Numbered from the stretch's first letter, positions 31,759 through 45,569 are shown. The stretch: DNA of 64,000 nucleotides from Neurospora intermedia (GCA_037102815.1 BTPP01000004.1:2480001-2544000), one strand, 5' to 3'. Notes: generated by a model not told the origin, from the letters alone. Translations and numbers: made by a program.

Positions 31759-34700
31759 GGAGTTGTTGTGCCCATAGAAGGCGTGGGAGGCTAGGTGGCT
31801 TCTCAAGAGGCAGAAGCTACAATTTTTGGGTGCAAGGTATCACCAGGGCAAGCTTATAAGTCAAGTGATAGAGGCGGTGACCCAAACCCCCAAAGCCATT
31901 CTCATTAACAAGTCCGGAATGCGTAAAGGCTTCGTACTCAGTACCAGGTATTTGCCACCGCTCCTGCCTTCGCTGGCGCCCAGCCGACCCTCTTTCCCCC
32001 AAATGTCGAGACGACTTGAACTCGCCACCCCGCGCCGCCGCCGCAGAATCTGAACCTGGCCCAAATATATCAACGGGTATATATAAGGTCCGGTACATAG
32101 CCCTCTACCACAACGGGCCGGCACTATGGTCTGATCTTGTGGCTTAGTGGTTCCCGTTGATCGAAATATTGCCGGTGTGCGTGGCGCCCCGAATTCCAGT
32201 TTCCGTAGGTTGACAGTTGGTGTATGGTGATCCGTTCTCCTAGGCCTCCTGGGCGACTGAACTTTTTACTCCTTTTCTATTCGATTGGGGAAATAAATGA
32301 TAATGAATTCGGGTATCAGTGATATGGGTTTTTGATCTTGATGTCGAGGGGTGGGAAAGAGTGTGTGGTTTTGCGCGACGCGGGAGGTAAATCGATCCAA
32401 TTTTCCTATGATGCTTTTGGCTATGCATTCTACTCATGATGAGCATTGATCCTTTTCCAACCTCATATACCTCCTCTATCATGGTGTACCTTCTAACCCT
32501 TCTTCCTTGTCCGAACCACCACAAAGCCGCTTTACAACTCCCATTCCATCACTCTACCCCGTATGTTCCGAAAAGCTTCCCTCCTTTATCGCAGAGTCCT
32601 CCCACTCCACAACTCTCCTTCGAATCTGAATCTCGACTCCAGTGACTCTCAGCTCAAAGAACACCACAGCCACCTGCATCACAATGGGAACAGAGCGTTT
32701 TGCCATCTTCGACAGAGTTCGTGCAGAGGCATGACCTGTTGGCGTGAGCGCACAGCTTCATTTTGATGGCGTTGGGAGGAGTCTGTGGTGTGTAACTTTT
32801 TTGGAAGAAGATGGCGGCAGGTTATTTTCTATTTCTGGTTCTCTCTTTCTGTAGAGAGTGCAACTGTATGACTTATTCGTTTTGTATATGTGGTTGATGA
32901 ATGCTGATCTGAATGGTTTGGACTGGACTGGACTGGACTGGAAAACGATGGGAGACTAAGGGTAGTCCTTGGCTTTATATCTTTCTTCATGTCCCCGACA
33001 AGGAGTGTCGGCTATTATTATTATTCGAAGGGTAACTATATTCCTTCACTGTCTTTCACTTTTGAGTTTGTTTATTATCTTACTCGTTGGGCGACGGGCG
33101 GAGCGTCGAAAGATGAGTTGGCTGGATTGGTTAGCTGATTGGTCTGCGTTGATGAGCGTGTATTATTGCTGTTGATTCTCCATTGCCAACATTTTCTATC
33201 TCATATGTCGATAAAACGCAATTTCTCTTTCGGTGCCGAACTGCGATTTGGCGATGTTTGTGGTTTTCTTCATCTTCTCTAAAATGTGAGGGTTGGCATT
33301 CACTTTGCGAGCATCAAAGAATTGGCATACTTACCCGTCTAGGAGGCTTACCAATTGGGGGCAAGTTTGTGGAAGTTTGTCAAACAAACGGTGGAACTTC
33401 TTCAGCTACCTGCGCCAATGTCTCTTGATCCGGCCCAAGTCCACCAAGTTTTTGTTGGCAACTTGAACTCGACAATGCTATTCAACGAAACACCCAAGAT
33501 CCGAAGTCGCTCGGAAATGGAATATAATTCTATACGTTAAAGTATGCTCCAGAAGCTCCATACCTTTTGTGGATTATCGTTTAAAGATGTAGATACAGCG
33601 TATACCGGTCTCGATCTTCTCCACGTGTTGACCTGTTCGTTAGGGGGTTAACCGGCGAATGTGGATGAAGAGAGGAGCGCACTTGTTTGACTGCTGTAGT
33701 ACGAGTGTATACAGTTGGCCATTTTGATACTGAAGATTCGAATGTCCGATGACAGTAATTCCGGATTTGTCTCTCCTTCCTTGGTTTGTTTCTTTTGAGA
33801 GTGTTGGCTTACTTTCGAATCCCCACCTACCTAGTTATTTTCCGATCTCTACCCATGTTTTTTCTGTCAAATGCCCGTTGCACCGGTTTACAAGTGTTAT
33901 ATAATATCGAAGGCCACGTCTACATATTATTTCTTGCATGTATGAGCAAGGAGCATTTGTAGCAAGTCCTACCCCTCGAAGACCGGCAAACGACCTGGTT
34001 CTGCTGAGTGGCAAGACAATACACATTCAGCCTTACGCGGCCCGGGCCGACTACTAGCAGAGGTGATATGCCACCCGGTAAAAGTAAAACGCATACTCTC
34101 CATCAGAACACGCATAATAAATAGCCCTCTTTTCATTCCGTTTCCGTCGTCCACAAGAATATTTTGTAATCTTCTACCCCTTTCTAGGATTGCCCAAATT
34201 CCCAATCTTCTCCTACCTCTTCATACCCATCCATCCATCTACTACTACTGCGCCTCTTTTAAGTTTTCTCCTGCATCTATGTATTTGAAATTTGCTTGGT
34301 CGTATACGTATGTAGCCCCCCTCCCCCAATGCAGGTGAGGTTATTCGAGGGTTTCTTATGGGCGAAGAGGTTTGTCTTGGCGGAGGTTGTTTGTTCCCAG
34401 TTTTGACCAGCCAATCAAAGTCGTTGATCAGGGGCAAAAGAGTGGGCGTGCACGGGTTCCCTGTCATTCGGAATACATAGTGTATGTATTCACCTGTAGT
34501 CTTCAGCCTCCTCGAATTTGGCTGTGCGCCCGTTCATCAGTGTCAGTGGCCAGACTGGTTGTGATGTTTAAAGGCATCAAAAAAACAAGCTGGTGCTCGC
34601 AATCGTCACTTGACAAACTCACTCGTAATAGTGGTGCTGAGTGCTGACACTGGATACTTGCACAGAAAGAAAAGGTCATCATCGGTGGGGCAAGCTACAT

Positions 34701-35274
34701 AGCCAAATAGCCTGCCGCGACGGTACGGGGTGGGTCTCTTCGCCGGGACCTGGATGCATCCTGATCAGCGGGATCCGGTTCTCGACTTGGTTCCACTTCC
34801 AGCGACACAAACGCGACGTGCACCGGGCTCTTCCTGAGTGCCATCTCAGCTTCCATCAACCACTTATCCAAGGCGAACCATTCCCGACACATCGACATAC
34901 GGGAATTCACTGAACTACGAGCCCAGCACACACGACATTCCCCCCATTGATACAAGCGCTCAGCTACGAAACTTTTGTTACCTTGCCTTCAGTTTTGCTT
35001 ACTTCCGCCTCGGCTGCTTTCGCCAACTCGTCGCCTGCACAGAAGCGCAATGCACCGTGACCCCTCCTAAACTATTGCTAACAGTCATCACATTTCGAGC
35101 ATACCATTATATCTGCGACTCTACCCCTTCAACTCCCAAGGCTACCGATTACCAAGCTCGGGCACGGCTGCGAGCGGGAACACTTCGGCGACTCGTTACC
35201 CTCTCCCGCGCCCCTGTCCGTTCATAATATCCCCAAGCTGCGCGGCAACCAACAATCCTCACCGGTGATTCACA
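31759..35274. other. Intergenic region upstream of CTR9
   Basis: The 3.5 kb in tandem orientation with no supported gene. It contains a (GGACT)n microsatellite and, in the last about 400 nt, C-rich leader-like sequence before the CTR9 start. Short open frames (for example 32436-32645, 34838-35227) show no domain. A tRNA A-box-like string near 32139 has no matching B box. Confidence 0.55.
32920..32941. repeat. (GGACT)n microsatellite
   Basis: A little over four tandem pentanucleotide units. Confidence 0.85.
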
Positions 35275-38200
35275 ATGGCCTCAGCTGCCCTTAATGGCGC
35301 TGCCGCCAACGGCCGTGGTGTCTCTCCTGCCTCGTCCGTGGGAGGATCTCATAGCTTTCCCAAGAGCAAGCGGTTCACCGACATCCCCTCTACCATCGAC
35401 ATTCCCGTCCAAGACCAAGATGACGAAGCTGTCGAAATCGACCTTGAAGTCCTCGCCGATGACCCGACCGAGCTCTGCACCCTTTTCGAGATGGAAGGCG
35501 CCGCCCGGACATATTGGATGACAGTGTCCCTTGCCTACGCCAAGCAGAAAAAGATCGACTTCGCCATCGAGATGCTCATTAAAGGAGCCAACGCCATGCA
35601 GGCCAACAACCCCAGGGAGAAGCTCAGTATCGTCTCAGCTCTCTGCTGGATGTATTTGTGGAAGAGCAGGGAAGCACCCAGGGTAGCCCCCGAGGGCGCC
35701 CTTGTCTCCGAAGCAAAGACCAAAGAATACTACCTCCAGCTCGCTACCCAGAGCCTCAACGAAGCTTCACGCATCAACCCAGCTTTCCCTCCGCTCTTCC
35801 TGGCTCGTGGTGTCCTCCAGCTTCTGAGGGCATCCCTCCAGCCACCATCAAAGGCTCCCGGAGCAGTCGACCCCGAAAAGACCGAAACCCTGCGCGCCGC
35901 CCTTAAATCTTTCGACGATGCCCTCCGAGTTTCCAGCGGCAAGAACATGCTTGCCGTTATTGGCAAGGCCCGCGCACTCTTCTCGCTTGGCAGATATGCC
36001 GACGCCTTGGTCGCCTATCAGGACGCCCTAGCCAGAGCCCCAGATCTCGTCGACCCCGACCCGCGAATTGGCATTGGCTGCTGCTTCTGGCAATTAGGAT
36101 ACAAGGATGACGCCAGGATTGCCTGGGAACGAGCTCTCGAGATCAATGCTGAGTCCAAGGTCGGCAACATTCTGCTAGGTCTTTACTACCTCGACGCGAG
36201 CGGACACGTCCCCATCAACAGCCCGGAATTCATCAAGCTGTACAAGAAGGCTATGACCGAGTACACACAAAAGTCCTACAAGCTTGACAAAGATCTTCCC
36301 CTCACATGTGCCACATTTGCCAGCTATTTCCTTTCGCGGAAGCAATTCGATCATGTGGAAGCGCTTGCCCACAAGGCCATACAGTTTACTGATGTCAACG
36401 CTATTGCGAGCGATGGTTGGTACCTGCTTGCGCGCAAAGAACATTACGCCAATAACCTCGAGCGTGCCGCCGATTACTACCGTCGTGCGGATGACGCCCG
36501 AGGTGGCACTGAACGCGGCTACCTGCCGGCCAAGTTCGGTGCGGCGCAGCTGTCCGTCATCAAGAACGACCTAGGTGAAGCCAAACTTCGCCTCGAGAAG
36601 ATGATTCAACAGTCCAAGAACTATGAAGCCATGATCCTGCTCGGCAACTTGTATGCCGAGGAGGTTTTCGCCAACCAGTTTGCCCCGGTCAAGGAGGATA
36701 AGTCCGCCGAGGCAAAGAAGGCCATCAGCCTGCTGGAGAGCGTGCGGACGGCGTGGAAGGATCCTAAGAAAAGCCTCGCGCCAGATGCCGCTGTGCTTCT
36801 TAACCTAGCCCGTCTCTATGAGACCGAGAACCCCGACAAGGCCCTCCAGTGCCTTCAGCAAGTCGAGCAGCTGGAGCTTGACCAGGTTCCCCAATCAGAG
36901 CGCCCGGATGAAGTTGAGGGCGAAGCCGCTATCAAGGCTGCGCTCCGGAGGTTTCTCCCGCCGCAGTTGTTGAATAACATCGGCTGCTTCTACTACCAGG
37001 AAGAAAAGCACGAGCTTGCGAGCGAACTGTTTGAGGCTGCACTCAGCTCTTGCATGAGAATTGGTGAGAAGGACGATGACACTGACACCGACGCCTTGGT
37101 TACCACCATCAGCTTCAATCTTGGCCGTAGTTACGAGGCTCGTGGCATGTCTGAGAAGGCCGTTGAGGTGTATGAGGGCTTGCTGAAACGCCACGATGAC
37201 TACACTGATGCTCGTACCAGGTTGGCCTACATCAAGCTTCGGAATAGCCCCGGCACCAAGGAAGGCCCGGATGCAGTCGCCAAGTTGTATCAGGAGAACT
37301 CTTCCGACCTTGAGGTGCGTGCTTTGTACGGCTGGTTTCTCGGGAAGCTTAGCTCCAGGAAGCGACCCAACAACATCGCCGAAGACCCAGAGCAACGCCA
37401 TTACAAGCACACCCTGCAGAACTATGATAAGCATGACCGCTATGCTCTCGTTGGCATGGGAAATCTACACCTTATTTCTGCTAGGGAAATGCGTCGCGAG
37501 TCGGAGGCAGACAGGCAGAAGCGGAGTGCCGCCTACAGCCGTGCTGTTGAGTTCTTCGACAAGGCACTCCAGTTGGATCCCAAGAACGCATATGCAGCCC
37601 AGGGAATTGCTATTGCACTCGTGGAGGACAAAAAGGACTACAAGGGGGCATTGCAGATCTTCATCAAGGTTCGCGAGACCATCAAGGACGTCCACGTCTT
37701 TGTCAACTTGGGCCACATTTACGCCGAGTTGAAGCAGTTCACCAAGGCTATCGAAAGCTACGAGATCGCGCTTGGCAAGGAGGGCAAGGCAAAGGATGCC
37801 AACATTCTCTCATGCCTTGGTCGTACGTGGCTGAACAAGGGCCGCGCTGAGCGTAACCTGGACGCTTACAAGACAGCATTGGAGTATGCGCAGAAGGTAC
37901 GTTAATTCCAACACCAAAGTTGAAGGCAGTGACTAACGCCTTTCCCAGACCCTAGAAGTTGCCCCTGAGCAGGTCCACTTCAAGTTCAACGTTGCTTTTG
38001 TGCAGATCCAGCTCGCCTCGTTCATCAACGGTTTGCCTGAGCACCAGCGTACCTCTACCCAACTCGAGGAAGCTGCCTCCGGTCTCGAGTCCGCTATCAC
38101 CGCCCTTGACGAGATCGCGGCCTCGGACCATCCACCTTATCCAAAGCATGATATCGAGCAGCGTGCCAACATGGCTCGCAACACTCAACGCAAACAGCTC

Positions 38201-39160
38201 GAGCGTGCCCTCGCCTCCCAGCGGGACTACGAGTCAAAGAACAAGGAGAAGCTCCAACTAGCACTTGAGCAGAGACAAGTAGCACTCAAGAAGAAGGAGG
38301 AAGAGATTCGCAGGAAAGAGGAAGAGGAGCGCGAGCGCCAAGAGAAGATCAAGCGCGAGAGAGAGGAGATCGCCGCCCGTGACCGCAAGCTAGCTGAGCA
38401 GAGAGCCGAGGAAGACCGACAGCGTAGGGAGGCCGAGATGACCACCGACAGCGAGACCGGCGAAAAGATCAAGAGACAAAAGATCAAGAAGGCCAGCAGC
38501 ACGCCTGCCAAGCGCGAGAGAGGTGGCGAGGAGCGGGAGCGGAAGGGCCGTGCTCAGAGGAAGAAGAAGACGAGCCGGAGGGACCGAGACAACGATGATA
38601 GTGACGGCTCGGGCTCGGATGCAGAAGAGGGCGGCAGGAAGAGCAGACCACCCAAGAAGAAGCAGAGGCTTACCAGCAGGAAGACTGAGCCCACTGGCAA
38701 GTACAAGAGTGCCGAAATTGTGGTTGATAGCGACGAGAGCGACGAGCCTGGTATGGAGATGGATGCTCTCGAGAGGGCTGAGAGGGCCCTTGAGAAGAAG
38801 CAGAAGCGCAGCCATTCTCCCCGTAGTGGTGGTGAGTACGATGATGACGAGGATGAGCAATCCAGGAGGGGCAGGAGCCGGTCAGAGGAGAGTGTCGATC
38901 GCATGGAAATCGATGACTCCAAGGCCGATGCTGGTGGCGATGATGAGGAGGAGGAGGCCACAGTCTCAACAAGACGCCAGAACAAGCGATCGAGGAGAGG
39001 CAGGATTCTGGATGACGATGACGATGAGGACGGCGATGAGAGTGGAGCAGCCGCTGAGGCAGATGCGGAAGAGGGTGGTGATAAGGACGAAGTGAAGGAG
39101 GCGGCTGGCTCGCCTGCAGCTTCTCCTGCCAAGGCCGCCGCCAATGATGACGAAGAGTAA
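35275..39160 (+). CDS. CTR9: CTR9, TPR subunit of the Paf1 transcription elongation complex
   Basis: Two exons, 35275-37896 and 37949-39160, give 1277 residues. The intron is 52 nt (donor GTACGT, branch CTAAC, acceptor CCCAG). A short Ala/Ser-rich leader precedes the typical CTR9 opening (IDIPVQDQDDEAVEIDLEVL). From about residue 60 to 890 runs an array of tetratricopeptide repeats, including PPLFLARGVLQLL, IGIGCCFWQLGYKDDARIAWERAL and the last repeats spanning the intron (YKTALEYAQKTLEVAPEQVHFKFNVAFVQIQ). The rest is a long coiled, Lys/Glu-rich segment (about 945-1040) and an acidic/basic tail with many SD/SE casein-kinase-like sites, usual for CTR9. The protein scaffolds Paf1C with PAF1, CDC73, LEO1 and RTF1 on RNA polymerase II, and promotes H2B ubiquitination and H3K4/K36 methylation; in Neurospora Paf1C also affects gene silencing and clock genes. 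The start CACAATGGC is a good context. High confidence. Confidence 0.97.
37897..37948 (+). other. Intron of CTR9
   Basis: 52 nt, donor GTACGT, branch CTAAC at 37933-37937, acceptor CCCAG; phase 0 between the AQK and TLEVAP codons. Confidence 0.92.
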
Positions 39161-39872
39161 AACGCCAAGGGGGCGTGTGGACAAAATTTTGAGAATGCTT
39201 AAAAGGAGTTTAAGGGAGAAGAAGTGTTCCCCGTTCACGTCGCATTGTCGATCTGATTTTGGTGATTTGTATAGCTTCGAGGTAGCTACACGGTAAAATG
39301 GTCATGAAAAAGGGCGTAATACATTTTCTTTTTTTCGGTTTCTGTCGATTTCGTTCCCAGGTCCCATGCTGTCTTGTCAGTTTGTGTATCAAGATCAATG
39401 TCTCTTACGTTCGCTAGTCCAAGGACTCGAAGATATCGCATGATTAGAAAGGGGCATGAAGGCACAGGGGCGGATTCCAAAATAAAAGTAATGTTTTGTC
39501 AAGGAGCCAGGTTTATTTTCTTCCTCCTTTTTTACTACATGGTAGTCTCTTGACATTAACCACAAGTCGCAGGCTTAATCGCGACCAGTTTCCTATCTAT
39601 GTCTTGATAAACCTTTGTTTTCGTTTCATCAAGTTGGTATTCCATATACATCGTTTTCGTCAGCACCAACTTTGATGAGACCAAGATGAATGGACAACTG
39701 GACATTTGCACATAGCTTTCACGGCATAATGTAAGCCTGATGCTAATTCAATCATGACAAAAAAAGAAGAAACCAAAAAAAAAAAAAAGAAAAGAAACCC
39801 GGGAGATTCTCCCTAGGTGATGGGCCGGAGATGAGAGTTCGTGAGAGAAATGACAAAACGAAAAAAAGAAAC
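39161..39872. other. 3' flank of CTR9
   Basis: 712 nt of AT-rich sequence holding the CTR9 3' UTR, then a poly(A)-rich part near 39770-39800. No gene. Confidence 0.6.
39861..39867 (-). terminator. RNA polymerase III terminator of tRNA-Glu
   Basis: Seven T on the minus strand just 3' of the tRNA, the standard Pol III stop signal. Confidence 0.8.
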
Positions 39873-39943
39873 TCCGGTACGGGGAATCGAACCCCGAGCT
39901 TCGCGGTGAAAACGCGATATGTTAACCGTTACACTATACCGGA
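39873..39943 (-). tRNA. tRNA-Glu, anticodon UUC
   Basis: On the minus strand the 71-nt sequence folds as a complete cloverleaf. The acceptor stem is TCCGGTA with TACCGGA, the anticodon stem TCGCG with CGCGA around the loop TTTTCAC (anticodon TTC), and the T arm CGGGG-TTCGATT-CCCCG. The D arm (GTGT...ACAT) carries the A box. The B box GGTTCGATTCC is perfect. There is no intron. It reads GAA/GAG glutamate codons in the cytosol. It sits alone, 0.7 kb after CTR9 and on the opposite strand. Confidence 0.97.
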
Positions 39944-41250
39944 TCTTGTTGCAGATTAGGGCTTATGCTCCAGGCTATAGAGAGCAAACGGTGTGCTCCA
40001 CTATTCCGCGTTAGTCGCGCCGGCTTGGTTTGTTGTACGCCCAGACGTTTCCCAGTTTCCGTACAAGAAAAAACACCCCATATGCACAGATGGTCAGGCT
40101 CTCAGCAAGCTTCATTTTGTACAGAGAATATCTGTGTAACAATGTCCGTACACACAACACCATTCGCCAATCCCGCAACGTTCACCATCAATACAGCGGG
40201 CGATAGAGCCTTCAAGAAAGTAACCTTCACTCACGTCACTTCATTTAATTCTTTTTCATCTTTTTTCTTACGTATATTTTTGTTCTCGTCCTCGGCTTTA
40301 CCGAATAATGCATCCTGTTCACCCATACCCCCTACCTCTCTCATCCAACCAAAAACCGCGAAACTCGCCAGGCACATGTCGGTCTGCCGTCCGTGTACAT
40401 GACATGACACCCTACATAAACCATGCTTCCTCATTATCGCTCTCCTTCTCCTCCTCCGAGGGTTTCTTCAGAGGCAGACCTTAGAAAAGGGGTATCCATG
40501 TCAAAGTTGCATGTCTGGCTGGCAGATAATCCTCCAGCCCTCTTGTCTATCGGGTATTGGTAACACGTACGCCCTCACACTTGACACAACCAGATTTCAG
40601 CAATGGCCCATTATGCCAGCGGTTGGAGTACGGGGGCAGATCCGAAAATGCAGGACGATAAAGCCATACGAGACACAGCATAGATTGAAGTATGAGGGGC
40701 CAAGAGGCCATCATGCCAGCGCAACCTTGAGGAAACACAGCACGACAACAATCAGATGCCTGTCATGTACCGAAAGAGAGGCGGTCAAGGATCCGAAACG
40801 TTCTGCGAGTGAGTGAGTAAGTGAAGGAGGGTCACTGACATTTCACAGATGGTAACAGCAGCGACAACCGGCAGCGACAAGAATGCATTGTCCATTTGGT
40901 TTTGTCGGCCCCTCCCTTTTGCCACAAACATCAAATTGCAAAGGGTACCGGAATGCAAGGAACACCAAAAAGATCACGCGGAGACTTAAGCTGTCGTTTT
41001 GCAGCTGCAGTTGTGTCGAGGCACTCCTTCTGCGTCGCCTGCTCTGCATTTTGTACCTTTCGTAATGTCGATACAGTTCAGGTCAGATTACCATATCAAA
41101 ACTCTTGTGCTGCCATTCAAGGCATGGAAAGTCAAGTCCAGGCAAGTAAAAGCTCGAAAATTCTCTGTCAGCCAAGGTTTGGGATCTTGTGAGAGTCGAG
41201 AGTGACTGACTAGCTTGACTTGACTGCCATGACTGCTTACCGCAAACTTT

Positions 41251-41294
41251 CAGTCAGTCAGTCAGTCAGTCAGTCAGTCAGTCAGTCAGTCAGC
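41251..41294. repeat. (CAGT)11 microsatellite
   Basis: Eleven perfect tetranucleotide units, preceded by scattered GACT/CAGT words from 41205 on. Confidence 0.92.
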
Positions 41295-43208
41295 TGACCA
41301 ATCAGTTAGAAGTCCTGTCTACCTGTCTGCCTCAGCTGCCTCACCGGCACAATCTGACATTTATCTTGAACAGATGTTTCTCGTGGTACCTTCCTGCTGC
41401 CCGTCTGTTTCTCACACATTGTCCAACAAGGTTGTCATCAAGCAGAGACGAGCCGGGGGCGGGGGGAAGAGACATGGAGAAAGGCCAGCCTGTGTTCAGG
41501 CAGTACTCTGAGTGGATGGATGGATGATTTTGGGTCTGATGGAATGGGATTCTTGTTGCGTACCCCAGATCATACCGCTTTGTCGTCGTCTTTGAGGCGC
41601 CGCCTGAGGTGGAGGTGGAGGTCAGAACAGGGTGAGAGATGAATCTCAAAACTCAACCCGGGTCAACAAACTCCATTCCGCGCGTGTCCAGTGCCACTCA
41701 CCCATCATACCATCGTCTTTACCTTTCTTCCTACCTTCCTCCTGTGGCCGTTCGGTAACATTGGGGGGTAAACAGGCAATATCTTTCCCACTCGCCCGAG
41801 TCCATCGCTTCACGCCGCCGCCGCAGCTGCCACCACCAGCATGATGACAGAACAAGCGGTCTGTCAGCGATCGGGAACCGCTTGTCTCACTGGTATATGG
41901 CCGAAAATGGATTATCCCGGCATCTTTTGTTACCGAGACGAGCATGCGCGCCCGGGACAAGGACAACTTTCGTTGGAGATCTGTGCCACCAGAAGATCGG
42001 ATGGGTGACAGCAGCGTCAAAAGCAGCAAGCGACATGAGTAGGCTGCCGTGTCGTGTCATGCCGTGATGTATGTCTCTGGTGTCGTAACCCCCCAAAGAA
42101 GATGTTTGGTTGAGGAAGGGAGTTAGTTGGCCCGGCCCACTGGTGGACGGCCTGTTATGGACTGCCCGTCCTGCTGCGTCAGGGTGTTACAATGGAGTGG
42201 CAAGATCTCGCGCAAGCAAATCGAAAACCTGAGGAGTGTCCTGCGTTGAAATCGAAAGGGAGGGAAAGAAGCATGACGCTTGTCTCGCTTGACGACGGAG
42301 GGGTCTAGAGCCAATCAGGAGGGTGGGGAGATGTCAGAGATCTCGGAGCCGGGAGTTGCGGGCCAAATCTCTCCGAAACGTCTTTGAGAAGGAGCGGACG
42401 GTTCATGGAGAAGGAACATAGCCGCATACGTGGTATTCGGACAGGATTTGAGGTAATTGCTACCCAACCAAGCCTTCATCCATGCAGTCGTTGACGGGCT
42501 CTGGTGCAACTACCATCTGCCTTCTTTCTCTCTGTGCCGCTTCTCATCAGACAAAGAGAATCACAAAATGGTATCCTCGCGCTAGAGACGTCGACACAAA
42601 CTGTCAACAGTCGCTTGGCAAGACGCGGGTTGCGGGAACCTCCTCCAACTAGAACAATGGCGGAAACTCGCGGGAGCGAAACCTTCCTCCCTTGAGCACA
42701 CCGTAATTCTGGCCCCAGAACCACTCTTGTGGCTCTCTTCCCTGTTCCAATAGCTCCCAACTTGAAAAGATGTGCTGAAAGCATAAGACAGAAATTGTCT
42801 TGTATGACACGCCAGTTCCCGTCTGTCTTAGCTGGACCTTGTTCTCGGTAGAAGGAGTCGTGTATCACTCCGGCTGCCTAGGGCCTAGCTTTTGCCAGCC
42901 ACAGTAATCCATGACTTCAGTCGAGTGCTGCGCCAAATGTGGTTGTCGCCGTGGTAGATTGCGGGAATTATGGTCAGGCTCTGGCCATGACCAGAGAATG
43001 GCTGCGAAAGTTGCAATGTTCTAGACGGCCCTGCCACTGTCGGTATTGACAGGCTTGTGAGACATATACCTCTACATTGCCACGTTCCAACAAGATAATA
43101 CTTGTCTACTAGCACGAGGAAGCCGTGTGCTGTATGATGGCCGCTGGTGACAGTTTCGCGTGACAGGCGGTCGGGAATCGTAAGGTATAATAAGATTCTC
43201 ATTAGAAA

Positions 43209-43301
43209 AAATTTCTATTGTAAAAAACCAAAGCAAATGGAAAGTTTTTTGTCATAATTTTGATGATGGGTTGGTGGAGTAGAAAAAGGTAAAAATGAAT
43301 C

Positions 43302-43373
<72 letters not shown>

Positions 43374-43391
43374 AGAAGACAATAGAAATTT
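43209..43391. repeat. 69-nt poly(A) tract flanked by a perfect 13-bp inverted repeat
   Basis: The A run covers 43303-43371. The arms AAATTTCTATTGT (43209-43221) and ACAATAGAAATTT (43379-43391) are exact complements and enclose it. Confidence 0.85.
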
Positions 43392-43660
43392 GAATTTCTG
43401 TTTGCAGGTTTCCGTCACTCTGGGAATGCAAGTGACTCCTTGAAGTGTTGAAGAGGGGGAAGGTGGAAAACAGCACCTGCCCGACAGGTTCTTCTGCAAA
43501 AACCAGACGCAGCTGCAACCGGCTGTGGAGGAATGAAAACAACTAATGGCTTCAAAAGAGAGCCGTCCGGGGTCAGGGAACGGCTCATCCTGTACAAGAG
43601 GTATCGTGGTGGGTTATATTTTCGGAATTCGTTCGCTTGCCCCACAAACTCGTGATTTCT

Positions 43661-43706
43661 CTTCTTCTTCTTTTTTTTGTTTATAATTTTTTTTTTTTTT
43701 TTTTTT
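43661..43706. repeat. CTT/T-rich tract with T20 run
   Basis: CTT repeats, T8, then T20 (43687-43706). The 16 nt at 43663-43678 are the exact complement of 43364-43379 (the end of the poly(A) plus GAAGAAGA). Confidence 0.85.
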
Positions 43707-45514
43707 CTTTCGGCATGAAGGGTCCGGGCAGTCATGGTTTGTATGGTAGATCTGGGTGATGTAGGTGAGGATTGATACATGCAGAGATTCTGTACCCAAC
43801 GTCCGGCGGGCGGAAGACACTGAGCCTTCTACCGTAACATGGTAGTTTGCTGACCATCTGTTGCGTCTTGTTCAGTTTCAGTTAAATGCATCAATCATAG
43901 TGGCGAAGATGAAAGTTATGGATGTCTTTATTGTTCTTGTACATAATATGTTAATGATATGATGATAGCGAACCAAGTTCATGCCAGTGATAGTAAGAAA
44001 TATAAAACATGGTGATGAGAACAAAATAACCAAGGCGATAATGCCAACATGCGGTTGAATATACATAAAAGAGAACAAAAAAAGTATCACTTCTCATCCA
44101 TTATTTGCTTGCAGTTGTACGAGACTTTTCAAACCCCATACGTCGAGATGTGCAGCTAGAGTAGAGGTATGCAAGCCATACAAGCATCGATATCGGACAT
44201 ACCTACCTCTACAGATGATGCGAGTTTATGCATAGAAGTGGGTATGTAAGCACCGAGAAAGAGCGCCCCTCAATTCCATCAGACAATGTCGAGAGGTCTG
44301 GTTGTCATCCATTTTCCCGCCAGCTGTCTCTGGGACGGGCGAGCCTTTGCAACCTCGGAACAATAAAGCATCAGCGATAGGAAGAAACAGGGGCCTGAAC
44401 CCCATGAACAGACACCGAAGAACTCCCCGTCATGGCAACAGGCATGCTTTGGTATCCAACCTACCTGAAGGACCAGTTTCCGATGCCAGACATGGATGGA
44501 ATCTGTGCAAGGTCCGACGTGTTCGGTTTCGATGCATCTACCCATCTACCTTGACCCATCCCCATCATCCAACCTGGTAAGTAACCCATAACCCGCAAAG
44601 TATCCATTTTCTCCACACAATCATCATTTATTCATGTTCTAGCCCAGCCCAGTCCAGCCGCCCACACTCGCCCACACTCGTCCACATACACTTTGAGCAA
44701 ACAGACCCTTGCTCGGTCTGACGCTTTTGTGTCCCCAACGCCCAGATAATCCTTTGATGCATGTCTTGACGTCCAACATCTCGGGTGGGCCTGGTGAGCC
44801 TGGTCCTAGGAAAATGTCTTACATGCACTGGTAGCGGTAACAGAGGATACCACGTCCATGGTTTATGTAGGGTAGGAACTGGTAGAAGATTGATGCCCGT
44901 TGTCACTGTCCATCTTCTTTTACTAACCAGAATTACCTGCAAATACGGGCAAATCGTGACTTGACTTGTTCGCGCACAGTGAGTTTGCGGGTTCGAAAAC
45001 ACTAGGTGGGTTTTGTACAACCTGGAAAGCCTGCTGTCTATCTTCTTTCTACCTGCCTGCCTGAATCTCACCACAGTCCACGAAGGATTATGCAGGGTGG
45101 AAAACGTGAAGCGGGTAACATATCATTGACGAACAAATCACTCCTGGAGAAAATCAGCCGAGAGCTTGTCAGAAGTGTGTTGTTGCTTGAGTAACTAATC
45201 TAAGCAACTAAGACTAGTAGTTTTGATAACCTGCTTCATCCCCCGTACATGTTTTCGCTCCGTTTTGTTCCATCACGACTTACGCCACCACCACATAGCC
45301 GCGTCGCCAAAGGGGCCACTGCATCACACCATAGCGACTCTCATCAGTGTCGAAAAGCCATCGAGAAAATTTACTCAACGCGTTGTCAGGGACAACAGAG
45401 GCGCCGCGTTCTAGCCCCGATGGATATCTATCCAAGCCGAAACGCCAAATACACTGTGAATAACCGTAGGGTATACTCTGCCACCCAAAATGCCATCCTA
45501 AAGAAGGATGTGCC

Positions 45515-45569
45515 AAAAAAAAAAAAAAAAAAAGGAAAAAGAGAAAAAATTTGAAAAAAAAAAAAAAAA
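45515..45569. repeat. Two poly(A) runs (A19 and A16)
   Basis: A19 at 45515-45533 and A16 at 45554-45569, separated by A-rich sequence, in the 3' flank of the homeobox gene. Confidence 0.85.

Noticed and set aside
32139-32149. tRNA A-box-like TGGCTTAGTGG
   Set aside because: No B box, acceptor stem or terminator follows at the needed distance.
44981-45000. GGGTTCGAAA as a tRNA T-loop
   Set aside because: The flanks do not pair to form a T stem and no cloverleaf can be drawn.
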